Source: Roseiarcus sp963798015
Lineage (GTDB): Bacteria > Pseudomonadota > Alphaproteobacteria > Rhizobiales > Beijerinckiaceae
Direction of reading: 5' to 3'
NCBI GenBank assembly: GCA_963798015.1
Contig: CAWCSA010000003.1
Coordinates: 62,001-126,000 of the forward strand
Length of the DNA stretch: 64,000 nucleotides
Shown here one piece after another: positions 51,670 through 60,498 of the stretch; position 1 is the first letter of the stretch; each line of letters begins with the position of its first letter. The position numbers and the translations under genes are program-made. Under the pieces are notes generated by a model, which was not told the origin of the DNA, did not search any database, and worked only from the letters and a program-made list of their open reading frames with translations.

Positions 51670-52928
51670 ACCCCTTTCAAGGCGGCAGCGATCTTCGCTT
51701 GGCCGGGGGCTTTGCCGACCGCGCCGATCATCGCCACGGCGGGGGCCGATCTAAGCATGGCGGCGCCGGTTTTGCGAACGTCTTCGACGGTGACAGCATC
51801 GACTCGGGCCAGCATCTCGTCGAAGGACAGCGGGCGTCCATAGATCTGTATCTGGCGCGAGAGCTGATGGACCCGCGCCCCGGGTTGCTCGAGCGCCGTC
51901 ACCAGCGAGACCTTCATCTGCGCCTTGGCGCGGCGAATTTCCAATTCCTCCAGCCCGTGCGCAGCCTCGCTAAGGCAATCGAGCGACGCCGCGACCACCT
52001 CCGCCACATCTTTGTGCGCCGAGCCTGCATAGAAACCGAACAGGCCCGTGTCGATGAAGTCCCAGTGGAATGCATAGATCGAGTAGGCGAGGCCACGCTT
52101 TTCGCGCACCTCCTGAAAGAGCCGCGACGACATGCCTCCGCCCGCGGCGGCCGCGAAGACCTGGGCGGCGTCGTGATCCGACGCGCTCGAAGCCCGGCCC
52201 TCGAAGCCTACCACGACATGCGTCTGCTCGAGGCGCCGGTTAACCCTGATCTCGCCGCCCCGATAAGCGGCTCGCGCTTCGGCGGGAGCCGGCGTCTGGG
52301 AGAGGGTTCCGAGGCGAGACTGAACAAGATCGAGGATATGATCGTGTTCAACCGCTCCGGCGGCTGCGACGACGGTGGCCCCGGCGCTGTAGCGGCGGCC
52401 CAGATAAAGATCGATCGCCGGCCGATCGAAGGCCTCGACGCCCTCCCGTGTGCCAAGGATCGGCCGGCCGATCGGCTGATCCGGAAAGGCGGTCGACGTG
52501 AGGAGATCGAACACCAAATCGTCTGGCGTGTCGTCGACGGCTCCGATTTCCTGGACGACAACGTTCTTCTCTCGCTCGAGCTCCTCCGGGGCGAAGGCGC
52601 TCTCGGTGAGAAGGTCGCCAATGACGTCGAGCACGAGTTCCGAATCTTCCGCCAGAACGCGGGCGAAATAGCTTGTCCGTTCGACCCCGGTCTCTGCGTT
52701 GAGGTCGCCGCCTACGTTTTCTATCGTCTCGGCGATTTCGCGGGCGCTTCGACGGCGCGTGCCCTTGAACGCCATATGCTCGATGAAATGGGAGAGCCCG
52801 TGCTCGCTCGCGTGCTCGTAGCGCGATCCCGCCTCGACGAACACGCCGATCGCCGCCGTCTTAACATGGGGCGCCGTCTCGGTCACGACGGCGAGCCCCG
52901 TGGGAAGGCTCGTAACTTGAACGCTCAC
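51666..52928 (-). CDS. M16-family zinc peptidase
   Basis: The 420-residue protein is an M16 (pitrilysin/processing peptidase) member. It carries the zinc motif HFIEH (HxxEH, residues 47-51), the distal Glu in ELEREKNVVVQEIG (about residue 125), and a C-terminal M16_C domain (about 165-400). Bacterial one-gene members of this size are related to mitochondrial processing peptidase beta. It starts with GTG at 52928, overlapping the thrC TGA (GTGA). No signal peptide, so likely cytoplasmic. Confidence 0.9.
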   Translation of the reverse strand: MSVQVTSLPTGLAVVTETAPHVKTAAIGVFVEAGSRYEHASEHGLSHFIEHMAFKGTRRRSAREIAETIENVGGDLNAETGVERTSYFARVLAEDSELVLDVIGDLLTESAFAPEELEREKNVVVQEIGAVDDTPDDLVFDLLTSTAFPDQPIGRPILGTREGVEAFDRPAIDLYLGRRYSAGATVVAAAGAVEHDHILDLVQSRLGTLSQTPAPAEARAAYRGGEIRVNRRLEQTHVVVGFEGRASSASDHDAAQVFAAAAGGGMSSRLFQEVREKRGLAYSIYAFHWDFIDTGLFGFYAGSAHKDVAEVVAASLDCLSEAAHGLEELEIRRAKAQMKVSLVTALEQPGARVHQLSRQIQIYGRPLSFDEMLARVDAVTVEDVRKTGAAMLRSAPAVAMIGAVGKAPGQAKIAAALKGV

Positions 52929-54328
52929 GCCGCGACCCGCGCAGTCTGACGCATGTAATCGGCCACAGTCCGGGCGTTGTTGGGCAGGATGGTGATCGCC
53001 TCTTTGCGCTCCATCAGATCGGAGAGAGGCTCCGGCAGCGGGGGACGTACGCCGGTCGCGGCCTCGACGGCGTCGGGAAACTTCGCCGGATGGGCCGTTG
53101 CGAGAGCGACGACCGGCGTCGCCGGCGAAGCGGCAAGCGCTTTTCGCGCGGCGTGAACGCCGACGGCGCTGTGCGGATCGATGATCAGGCCGCTCGTTCG
53201 GTAGATGCGGCCGATTTCTTCGGCGCAGGCGGGCTCGTCGACCCGGAAAGCATCGAAATCGGCGCGTATGCGTGCGAGCGCGGGCGCTGGAATCGTGAAC
53301 GAGCCCTCTTTGGCGAGTGCGTTCATCTGCGCGACCACTTGGCCCGGCTCCCGGTCGGAAGCTTCGAACAGGAGGCGCTCGAAGTTCGAGGACACCTGAA
53401 TGTCCATCGACGGCGACTGGGTCGCCTTGACCGCGTTTGGAACATAGCGTCCGGTGGCCAGCGTGCGCACGAGAATGTCGTTCTCGTTGGTCGCGACGAT
53501 CAAACGCTCGATCGGCAGTCCCATCCGCTTGGCGTAATAGCCAGCCAGCACGTCGCCGAAATTGCCGGTCGGAACGGCGAAGGATATGGGCCGCTCGGGC
53601 GCGCCAAGCGCAGCGGCGGCGACGAAATAATAGACGATCTGGGCCAATATGCGCGCCCAATTGATGGAATTGACGCCCGTGAGACGCATTTCGTCGCGAA
53701 ACGAGAGATCGCCGAACAGGTCCTTGACGATGCGCTGACAATCGTCGAACGAGCCTTCAATCGCGAGCGCATGGACGTTGGGGCGATTGGCCGTCGTCAT
53801 CTGCCGGCGCTGGACGTCCGACACCCGGCCCTGCGGGTAGAGGATGAACACTTCGACCTGGGACTGCTCGGCAAAAGCCTCAATCGCTGCAGCGCCAGTG
53901 TCGCCCGAGGTCGCGCCAATGATTGTCGCCCGGGCGTTCTTGCCCCGCAACACGCGATTCATGGCTAGGCCCAGCCACTGCATGGCGAAATCCTTGAACG
54001 CCAGCGTGGGTCCGTGGAAAAGCTCAAGCGTGAATAAATTGTCATCGACCTGGGTCAGCGGCGCAATCGCAGCGTGACGGAAGCCGGCATAGGCGGCCGT
54101 GGTCAGCGCGTTCATTTCTGCGTGATCGAAATCCTTGCCGACGAAGGGCGCCATGAGCCGCGCGGCCGCTTCCGGATACGGAATGCCCCTCAACGCCCGG
54201 ATGGCGTCGGGCGGCAAATGGGGAACGGTGAGCGGCAAGTAGAGGCCGCCGTCGCGTGCGAGACCGGCGAGAAGCGCATCCGCGAAGCCGAGTATCGGCG
54301 CGGCGCCGCGCGTAGAAACATAATCCAC
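52925..54328 (-). CDS. thrC: Threonine synthase
   Basis: ThrC converts O-phosphohomoserine to threonine. The 467-residue PLP enzyme has the N-terminal SVSTRG-like DYVSTRGAAPILGF, the PLP Lys in GPTLAFKDFAMQW (about residue 110), SGDTGAAAIEA for phosphate binding, and NWARILAQIVYYF. The GTG at 54328 is chosen because homologues begin at (M)-DYVSTRG, and an AAGGA lies nine bases upstream. The stop overlaps the M16 gene. It heads a four-gene coupled operon. Confidence 0.94.
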   Translation of the reverse strand: MDYVSTRGAAPILGFADALLAGLARDGGLYLPLTVPHLPPDAIRALRGIPYPEAAARLMAPFVGKDFDHAEMNALTTAAYAGFRHAAIAPLTQVDDNLFTLELFHGPTLAFKDFAMQWLGLAMNRVLRGKNARATIIGATSGDTGAAAIEAFAEQSQVEVFILYPQGRVSDVQRRQMTTANRPNVHALAIEGSFDDCQRIVKDLFGDLSFRDEMRLTGVNSINWARILAQIVYYFVAAAALGAPERPISFAVPTGNFGDVLAGYYAKRMGLPIERLIVATNENDILVRTLATGRYVPNAVKATQSPSMDIQVSSNFERLLFEASDREPGQVVAQMNALAKEGSFTIPAPALARIRADFDAFRVDEPACAEEIGRIYRTSGLIIDPHSAVGVHAARKALAASPATPVVALATAHPAKFPDAVEAATGVRPPLPEPLSDLMERKEAITILPNNARTVADYMRQTARVAA

Positions 54329-54423
54329 GATAAGAGAATCCTTGGCTGGTCCGTCCCCTAGCGCAAACTGGGCCAAAGTGGAATGGCCGAGCACTTGGTC
54401 GCCGAATTGGGCCAAAACAAGAC

Positions 54424-54511
54424 GTGTCAGGTTAGGGATTTGCGCGGGCGGAATGGCCGGCCATCCAGATTTGCACTTGAAAATGCCTTGGAACTTTCCG
54501 TAACCTGACAC
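54424..54511. repeat. 11-bp inverted repeat in the thrC-cfa divergent region
   Basis: GTGTCAGGTTA (54424-54434) and TAACCTGACAC (54501-54511) are perfect inverse copies 66 bases apart, with the palindrome GGCCGGCC between. They lie in the region shared by divergent thrC and cfa promoters. It might be an operator pair for looping or the ends of a small mobile repeat. Confidence 0.45.
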
Positions 54512-54577
54512 AGTTGGGTAGGGATGACTGGTGCGGTCCGGGACGGCCGAGACAGTCCAATAGATGGATCGCGGGTG

Positions 54578-55831
54578 ATGAGCGCGGCGTTCAGGGCTTA
54601 TTTGCGGAGACTGGTTCGCAAGGGTAGCCTGGAAGTTGAGACCGCTGACGGCGTTATCGAGACATTCGGCAATGGCGAGGGGCCGCTGCTTGGAGTGAAG
54701 CTGATCGATCGCGCCGCCGAACGGTGGCTGATGATCAATCCGGCGCTGTCGCTCGGCGAACTCTACGTCGACGGACGGCTGATCGTCACCAAAGGAGGCC
54801 TTTACGACCTGCTGGACCTGGGCGCGCGCAGCATCGCTAAACTGCAGGGCGCGCCGTGGGTCAAGGCGCTGGACAAGGCGCGCATGGTGTTTCGCCGCCT
54901 GCACCAACGCAACGACCGGCGGCGCGCCCGGCGCAACATCGCAAGCCACTACGACCTTGATGAACGGCTTTACGGTCTCTTTCTTGATTCCGACCGCCAG
55001 TATTCCTGCGCTTATTTCGAATATCCCGGCGAATCGCTCGACGACGCACAAACCGCAAAGAAACGCCACCTCGCCGCCAAGCTCCTCCCGAAGGATGGAG
55101 CGACGGCCCTCGACATCGGCTGTGGGTTCGGGGGCCTCGGGCTCTATCTCGCAGGCGTCGCCGGAGCGCGCGTGACTGGGGTTACCCTGTCCGAGGAACA
55201 GTTCGCCGTCGCGAACGAGCGGGCTCGCCAGGCCGGACTCGCCGACCGGGTCGAATTTCGGCTGCAGGATTATCGCGATGTCGGCGAGACTTTCGACCGC
55301 ATCGTCTCGGTCGGCATGTTCGAGCACGTCGGCGTCAACCGGTATGACGAGTTCTTCACCAAGGTCCGAGGCCTGCTCAAGGACGATGGGTTGATGCTGC
55401 TCCATTCCATCGGCCGCAATTCGGTACCCGGCGTGACCAACCCCTGGATCCGAAAATATATCTTCCCCGGCGGTTACATTCCGAGCCTGTCCGAAGTGTT
55501 GCCGGCGATTGAGCGGGCGGGACTTTACGTGACGGACATCGAGATTCTCCGCCTTCATTACGCCGACACACTGCGGGCCTGGCGCGAGCAATTCATGGCG
55601 CGGCGGGACGAGGCGGCGAAGCTTTATGACGAACGCCTGTGCCGCATGTGGGAATTCTATCTCGCGGGCTCCGAAACTTCTTTCCGCGTCGACGGGCACA
55701 TGGTGTTTCAGATTCAGCTCGCCAAGCGCCAGGAAAACGTTCCGCTGACCCGCGATTACATCCCGGAGCGGGAGGCCGAGCTTCGGCGCCGCGAAGCGGC
55801 GCACTCGGCCATTCGCCACGCGGCGGAATAG
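54578..55831 (+). CDS. cfa: Cyclopropane-fatty-acyl-phospholipid synthase
   Basis: The enzyme methylates cis double bonds of membrane phospholipid acyl chains with S-adenosylmethionine. The product has the CFAS N-terminal domain and a Rossmann methyltransferase domain with LDIGCGFGGLGLYLAG (about residues 180-195), followed by GMFEHVG and GVNRYDEFF. The region VTGVTLSEEQ is typical. The ATG at 54578 is preferred; a longer start at 54524 adds 18 residues. A single gene, divergent from thrC. Confidence 0.9.
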   Translation: MSAAFRAYLRRLVRKGSLEVETADGVIETFGNGEGPLLGVKLIDRAAERWLMINPALSLGELYVDGRLIVTKGGLYDLLDLGARSIAKLQGAPWVKALDKARMVFRRLHQRNDRRRARRNIASHYDLDERLYGLFLDSDRQYSCAYFEYPGESLDDAQTAKKRHLAAKLLPKDGATALDIGCGFGGLGLYLAGVAGARVTGVTLSEEQFAVANERARQAGLADRVEFRLQDYRDVGETFDRIVSVGMFEHVGVNRYDEFFTKVRGLLKDDGLMLLHSIGRNSVPGVTNPWIRKYIFPGGYIPSLSEVLPAIERAGLYVTDIEILRLHYADTLRAWREQFMARRDEAAKLYDERLCRMWEFYLAGSETSFRVDGHMVFQIQLAKRQENVPLTRDYIPEREAELRRREAAHSAIRHAAE

Positions 55832-55833
55832 TC

Positions 55834-56118
55834 CTAGGCCGCCTCGGCGAACCGAACGGCGAGGCCCGTCGCCGTCACCCGCTCGAGCCTGAGTCCGTCG
55901 ATCTCGCAGCCTTTGCAGCCCTCGACGTCGAACCGGACGTCGACGACACCGTCGGCCCCATAATCCTCGGCTTCGCGCGTCAAGGCCTCGATGGCCGCTT
56001 GACGGTCTGCCTCTTCGCCTGCGCCGCCGGCCGCGCGCCAAGGCGCCGTCGCCCGAATTCGCCCGATCGCAATCGTACGCCGGCCGTCATCCAGGGCGGC
56101 CGCAAAACTCACTCGCAT
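55834..56118 (-). CDS. YbjQ-like heavy-metal-binding domain protein
   Basis: The 94-residue product has a YbjQ/UPF0145-type core: REAEDYGADGVVDVRFDVEGC with the DG-AD-VV pattern and a two-Cys GCKGC site. The start is ATG at 56118 (RVSFAAALDDGRRTIAIGR); a longer frame upstream is unsupported. Function unknown; these proteins may bind metals. Convergent with cfa, 2 bases apart. Confidence 0.6.
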   Translation of the reverse strand: MRVSFAAALDDGRRTIAIGRIRATAPWRAAGGAGEEADRQAAIEALTREAEDYGADGVVDVRFDVEGCKGCEIDGLRLERVTATGLAVRFAEAA

Positions 56119-56302
56119 CAAATTCAGTCCATATGCTGAAGCGCAGACTCCATAGCGCGCTTGGCCTTTCCGACTCGTTAACAAGCCATTACGACGGGAA
56201 ATAGGCCATTTTTGTGACGTGGAAGGGCTAATGTGCGACGTATTAGCGCCGCACATTCATGTAGGCGCCCAGATTCCATGTGGGCGCCCAGGTTGGGCTT
56301 TG

Positions 56303-58448
56303 CTACTCGGCTGGCTCGGCCGGCTCCGGAGCGGGGTTCTTTTCAAGATCAGCGCCCGTCTGCTGGTCGACCACACGCATCGACAGCTTGACCTTGCCGC
56401 GATCGTCATGACCCATGACCTTGACCTTGACCCGGTCGCCTTCCTTGACGACGTCGGTCGTCTTGTTGACCCGGGCCTTCGCGAGCTGCGAAATGTGGAC
56501 GAGGCCGTCCTTCGAACCGAAGAAATTGACGAAGGCGCCGAATTCGACCGTCTTGACCACCGTGCCGTCGTAAATCTGGCCGACCTCCGGGTCCGAGGCG
56601 ATCGACTTGATCCAGTTGACGGCCGCCTTGATCTTCGCCCCGTCGCTCGAGGCGATCTTCACCGTGCCGTCATCCTCGATGTTGATCTTGGCGCCGGTCT
56701 TTTCGACGATCTCGCGGATCACCTTGCCGCCCGTGCCGATGACCTCCCGGATCTTGTCGGTCGGGATCTTCATGGTCTCGATGCGGGGCGCGAACTCTCC
56801 GAGTTCGGCCCTGGCTCCAGTGAGCGCCTTGCTCATTTCGCCCAGGATATGCAGGCGCCCGTCACGCGCCTGAGCCAGCGCCTGGCGCATGATCTCCTCG
56901 GTGATGCCGGCGATCTTGATGTCCATTTGCAGCGAAGTGACCCCTTCGCTGGTGCCCGCGACCTTGAAGTCCATGTCGCCGAGATGGTCCTCGTCGCCGA
57001 GAATGTCGCTGAGCACGGCAAAGCGCTCACCCTCGAGGATGAGGCCCATCGCGATGCCTGCGGTCGGGCGCTTGAGCGGCACGCCCGCATCCATCAGCGC
57101 CAGCGACGATCCGCACACCGTCGCCATGGACGATGAGCCGTTCGAACTCGGTGATCTCCGAGACGATGCGAATGGTGTAAGGAAATTCGGCCGCGGTCGG
57201 CAGCATCGGGCGAATGGCGCGCCAGGCGAGCTTGCCGTGCCCGATTTCGCGCCGGCCTGGCGCCCCCATGCGGCCGGTTTCGCCGACCGAATAGGGGGGG
57301 AAGTTGTAGTGGAGCAGGAACCGCTCCTTATAGGTCCCGTCCAGCGAATCGACGTATTGCTCGTCCTCCCCCGTGCCGAGCGTGGCGACGACCATCGCCT
57401 GCGTCTCTCCACGCGTGAACAAAGCCGAGCCGTGGGTTCGAGGCAACACCCCGACCTCGGCCAGGATCGGGCGCACGGTGGTCAGATCCCGCCCGTCGAT
57501 GCGGCGCTTGTGGTCGAGAATGTTCCAGCGCACGATCTTGGCCTGAGCCTTGTGGAAGGCCTCCGCGACGTCGCCAACGGGAAACTTCGGTTCCCCGCCC
57601 GCGGGGGCGAGCGCGCCAAACACCTTCGCTTTGGCGGCGTCGAGGGCGGCGTAGCGCTCCTGCTTCTGGGTGTGCGAATAGGCGGCGCGAAGATCGGCCT
57701 CACCCACTTCCAGAACCGCCTTTTCGACCGCCGAGTGATCTTTCGTTCCGAGTTCGCGCGGCTCCTTGGCGGCCTTCTCGGCCAGACGGATGATCGCCTG
57801 AAGGACCGGCTGGAAGGCGGAGTGGCCGGCCATCACCGCCTTCAACATCGTGTCTTCAGAGAGCTCCTGGGCCTGCAATTCGACCATCAAGACTGCGTCC
57901 GCCGTGCCGGCGACGACAAGATCGAGGGTAGAATCTTTCATCTCCTCGACGGTCGGGTTGACCTTGATCTCGCCCTTGATGAGACCCACCCGCGCGCCAC
58001 CGATCGGGCCCATGAAAGGCACGCCGGAGAGCGTAAGCGCGGCTGAAGCGGCGACCATCGCCAGAATGTCCGAGTCGTTCTCGAGGTCATAGGAGAAGAC
58101 CGTCGCGATGACTTGCGTGTCGCAGCGGAAATCCTCGGGAAACAGCGGCCGGATCGGCCGGTCGATCAGGCGGGAGGTCAGCGTTTCACGATCGGACAGG
58201 CGCCCTTCGCGCTTGAGATAGCCGCCGGGAATTCGTCCCGCCGCGAAGGCCTTTTCCTGGTAGTGGACGGTGAGGGGAAAGAAATCCTGGCCGGGCTTCG
58301 GCGCCTTGGCGGCGACGACGGTCGCCAGCACCGTGGTCTCGCCCCAGGTGGCGAGCACAGCCCCGTCCGCCTGGCGGGCCACGCGGCCGGTTTCGAGCGT
58401 GAGCTTGCGCCCGCACCAATCGAGTTCTTCACGTTGTACGTCAAACAT
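56303..58448 (-). pseudogene. pnp: Polynucleotide phosphorylase, frameshifted
   Basis: PNPase degrades RNA 3' to 5'. The N-terminal RNase PH domains are complete from the ATG at 58448 (MFDVQREELDWCGRKLTLETGR; first RNase PH, then second with GRRRIDGRDL). The frame then breaks at SEITE: with the extra base near 57145-57146 removed, it continues SNGSSSMATVCGSSLALMDAGVP, then the KH domain (IREVIGTGGKVIREIVEKTGAKINI) and S1 domain (GTVVKTVEFGAFVNF). A corrected reading gives 714 residues, the normal length. As pnp is rarely lost, a sequence error is likely; a real mutation cannot be excluded. Same strand and order as rpsO, forming the usual rpsO-pnp operon. Confidence 0.9.
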
Positions 58449-58636
58449 CTTTCTTCATCCTGCGTGAGTTGAGGATGCGAAAGCCTGCGGCCATGCCGCC
58501 CGTCGATCGGGTTCGTCATCGGCAAGATTGCGAGAGGCTGGACAAACGCCAGCCGCTTGCGATCCTGCCATGACGCGAGGCTCTCGCATTGGGTAAAGGG
58601 CATCGGCCGCGCCGTCGCCCGGTCTTAAGGACGGGA

Positions 58637-58652
58637 CGCCTGAGATCAGGCG
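58637..58652. promoter_or_regulatory. Hairpin between rpsO and pnp
   Basis: CGCCTGA-GA-TCAGGCG forms a tight 7-bp stem in the 227 bases between the rpsO stop and the pnp start. In other bacteria a hairpin here serves as a weak terminator or RNase III site for autoregulation of pnp. That role is inferred from position. Confidence 0.4.
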
Positions 58653-58675
58653 CTCCGTTTGCGTTGGGCTCGCCC

Positions 58676-58945
58676 TCAGCGGCGGATGCCCAGGCGCTCG
58701 ATGAGGGTCTTGTATCGGTTCTCATCCTGCTTCTTGACGTAGTCGAGAAGCGTTCTCCGCTGCGACACCATCTTGAGCAGGCCGCGGCGGGAATGGTTGT
58801 CCTTGACGTGAGTCTTGAAGTGGCCGGTCAGGTTGGTGATGCGCTCGGTGAGAATCGCCACCTGGACTTCGGGCGACCCTGTGTCGCCAACCTTCAAACC
58901 ATATTGATTGATGAGCGCAGACTTGCGCTCAGCTGTGATCGACAT
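58676..58945 (-). CDS. rpsO: Ribosomal protein S15
   Basis: S15 binds 16S rRNA early in 30S assembly. The 89-residue product is full length: SITAERKSALINQYGLKVGDTGSPEVQ, then RITNLTGHFKTHVKDNHSRRGLL and a basic C-terminal end (LIERLGIRR). It is upstream of pnp on the same strand, as in most bacteria. The truB gene often found before it is absent here. Confidence 0.96.
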   Translation of the reverse strand: MSITAERKSALINQYGLKVGDTGSPEVQVAILTERITNLTGHFKTHVKDNHSRRGLLKMVSQRRTLLDYVKKQDENRYKTLIERLGIRR

Positions 58946-59165
58946 CGGAATTTTTCCTTAAATCTGCGGCCGGCCGAAGCCAGCCTCATCGTTCCCAAAG
59001 CGGCCGAACCGGGATGTCGTCCAGGTCGGTCGCAACACGAATTCCCGCGCAATGCTACGGCGCGGATCGTGCGCTTATACAGATTTCATGGCCCGGCGCC
59101 AGCAAAATGTTGGACCGGGCCGATCCTCCGTCATAGACGATCCGCGCCCAGAAAGCCCAAACTCG
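58946..59165. other. Intergenic region upstream of rpsO and downstream of vapC
   Basis: A 7-bp stem GGCCCGG / CCGGGCC (59090-59096 and 59115-59121) with a central CCAGCA/TGTTGG may terminate the vapBC transcript. TATAAG on minus near 59072-59077 may be part of an rpsO promoter. Otherwise nothing is seen in the gap. Confidence 0.3.
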
Positions 59166-59552
59166 CTATTTGAGGCGGCGCATATCTTGGTCTGCGCGGC
59201 CGAGCCGGTCGTCAAGCGTGACAAGCTCGGCGCCGCGCGCGTGCGCCAGCCAGAGGTAGCTTGCATCATAGAGCGACAGCTTCATTCGCTCCGCCAGCGC
59301 GATGGCGCCGTCGAGACTGACCGTCTCAAGCGAGATCGAGAGCGCATCGAGCAGCGAAAAGGCTTCGATCAGAGCCTCTCGCTCGGCGGGAGCGGCGCGA
59401 ATTTTCTTCAGGCAGGCACTGGCGACTTCGAACCCCAAAAGGCTTGGGGCAAGGAGGGTCGCATCGCGCAGGCTAAGGACGATCTCCTCGCGCTTCAGCT
59501 CGTTGAACAGCAAAGCGACAATTGCGGACGCGTCGACGACCTTATCGGTCAC
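59166..59552 (-). CDS. PIN-domain toxin VapC
   Basis: The 128-residue protein is a PIN-domain nuclease: VVDASAIVALLFNE (Asp near residue 7), FEVASA (Glu, near 42), YDASYLWLAHA (Asp near 95) and TLDDRL (near 112). All acidic residues are present, so it is probably an active RNase. It overlaps the antitoxin gene by 11 bases, so translation is coupled. Type II toxin-antitoxin. Confidence 0.88.
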   Translation of the reverse strand: MTDKVVDASAIVALLFNELKREEIVLSLRDATLLAPSLLGFEVASACLKKIRAAPAEREALIEAFSLLDALSISLETVSLDGAIALAERMKLSLYDASYLWLAHARGAELVTLDDRLGRADQDMRRLK

Positions 59553-59769
59553 GGTCTTCGCGGACGAGCCGCGCCGCTTCGTCCCGGCGGGTTAGGTTGA
59601 GGCTCCTCACTCTTGCGACGATTTCATCAAGACCAAGCCGGCGCGGCGTCCCCGTCGCCTCGTCGATCAGCGCCCTCAATTCGCCCTGCAGCGACCGATG
59701 GTTGGCTTTGGCGCGTTCCCGCAGCCGCCTCACCTGGTCCTCAGGCACGTTTTTAACCGACAGATCCAA
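59542..59769 (-). CDS. FitA/VapB-like ribbon-helix-helix antitoxin
   Basis: The 75-residue protein begins with an RHH-like DLSVKNVPEDQVRRLRERAKANHRS segment and a ALIDEATG helix, then a C-terminal tail that would wrap VapC. The start is TTG at 59769 with GGAG six bases upstream; a longer upstream frame (Met at 59829) does not fit the family. The TTG and GGAG lie next to the palindrome at 59775-59789. Confidence 0.8.
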   Translation of the reverse strand: MDLSVKNVPEDQVRRLRERAKANHRSLQGELRALIDEATGTPRRLGLDEIVARVRSLNLTRRDEAARLVREDRDR

Positions 59770-59774
59770 TTTAA

Positions 59775-59789
59775 GCTCCAATATGGAGC
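59775..59789. promoter_or_regulatory. Operator-like palindrome at the vapB ribosome-binding site
   Basis: On minus, GCTCCA-TAT-TGGAGC is a perfect 6-bp inverted repeat; its right half contains the Shine-Dalgarno GGAG of the antitoxin gene. It is a good candidate for binding of the VapBC complex and for autoregulation. It lies in the 5' leader, so an RNA hairpin could also mask the ribosome-binding site. Confidence 0.5.
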
Positions 59790-59898
59790 CACAACAAAGC
59801 ATTTTTGGCGCAGGAAAGCAATCGATCAACGCGACCGAAGCCGTTGCCGCCGGCGCCGGAAGCGGCTACGAACCACTCTTCCCCATCCCGCGCACCTC

Positions 59899-60411
59899 AT
59901 GCCTGCCTCACCCGAAGATCTGCTCGCCTATCTGGCCGCGCTCGGCATCGAAACCGAGACCGTCGAGCACCCGCCGCTGTTCACGGTCGAGGATTCTCGG
60001 ACATTGCGAGGCGAAATCCCCGGAGGCCACACCAAGAACCTGTTCGTCAAGGACAAGAAGGGCCGCCTTTTCCTGCTCGTCCTCGGCGAGGAGACCCAAG
60101 TCGACCTCAAGCGGGTGCATGAGACAATCGGCGCGCAGGGGCGCGTTTCCTTCGGCTCGGCTGATCTGTTGGAAGAGATCTGGGGCGTTCGGCCGGGCGC
60201 GGTTACGCCATTTGGCGCGATCAACGACAAGACGGCCAGGGTTTCCGTCGTGCTGGACGAAGCGATGATCGGCCATGAACGGCTCAACTTCCATCCGCTG
60301 GTCAACACCCGCACGACCGGGCTTAAGAGCGCGGATCTCATCAAATTCCTGCGCGCGACCGGACATGAGCCCGTGGTCGTGGCGCTTGGGCAGGATCAAG
60401 CCGACGGTTGA
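59899..60411 (+). CDS. Prolyl-tRNA deacylase-like (ProX/PrdX, YbaK fold)
   Basis: Free-standing INS-like domains remove wrongly attached amino acids from tRNA(Pro). The 170-residue protein has the family pattern TVEHPPLFTVEDSRTLRGEIPGGHTKNLFVKDKKG, then HETIGAQGRVSFGSADLLEEIWGV and the conserved GHERLNFHPLVNTRTTGL. Length matches PrdX proteins. The ATG at 59899 directly precedes PASPEDLLAYL, the usual N-terminus. Confidence 0.88.
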   Translation: MPASPEDLLAYLAALGIETETVEHPPLFTVEDSRTLRGEIPGGHTKNLFVKDKKGRLFLLVLGEETQVDLKRVHETIGAQGRVSFGSADLLEEIWGVRPGAVTPFGAINDKTARVSVVLDEAMIGHERLNFHPLVNTRTTGLKSADLIKFLRATGHEPVVVALGQDQADG

Positions 60412-60498
60412 ATAAAAAGCCGAACGCCTCCATTTAGAGCGGCAAAGTGGCGCAATGGCGTGGGCCTTGCTCGTCCCCCAACCTGGAGATGATGAGAC

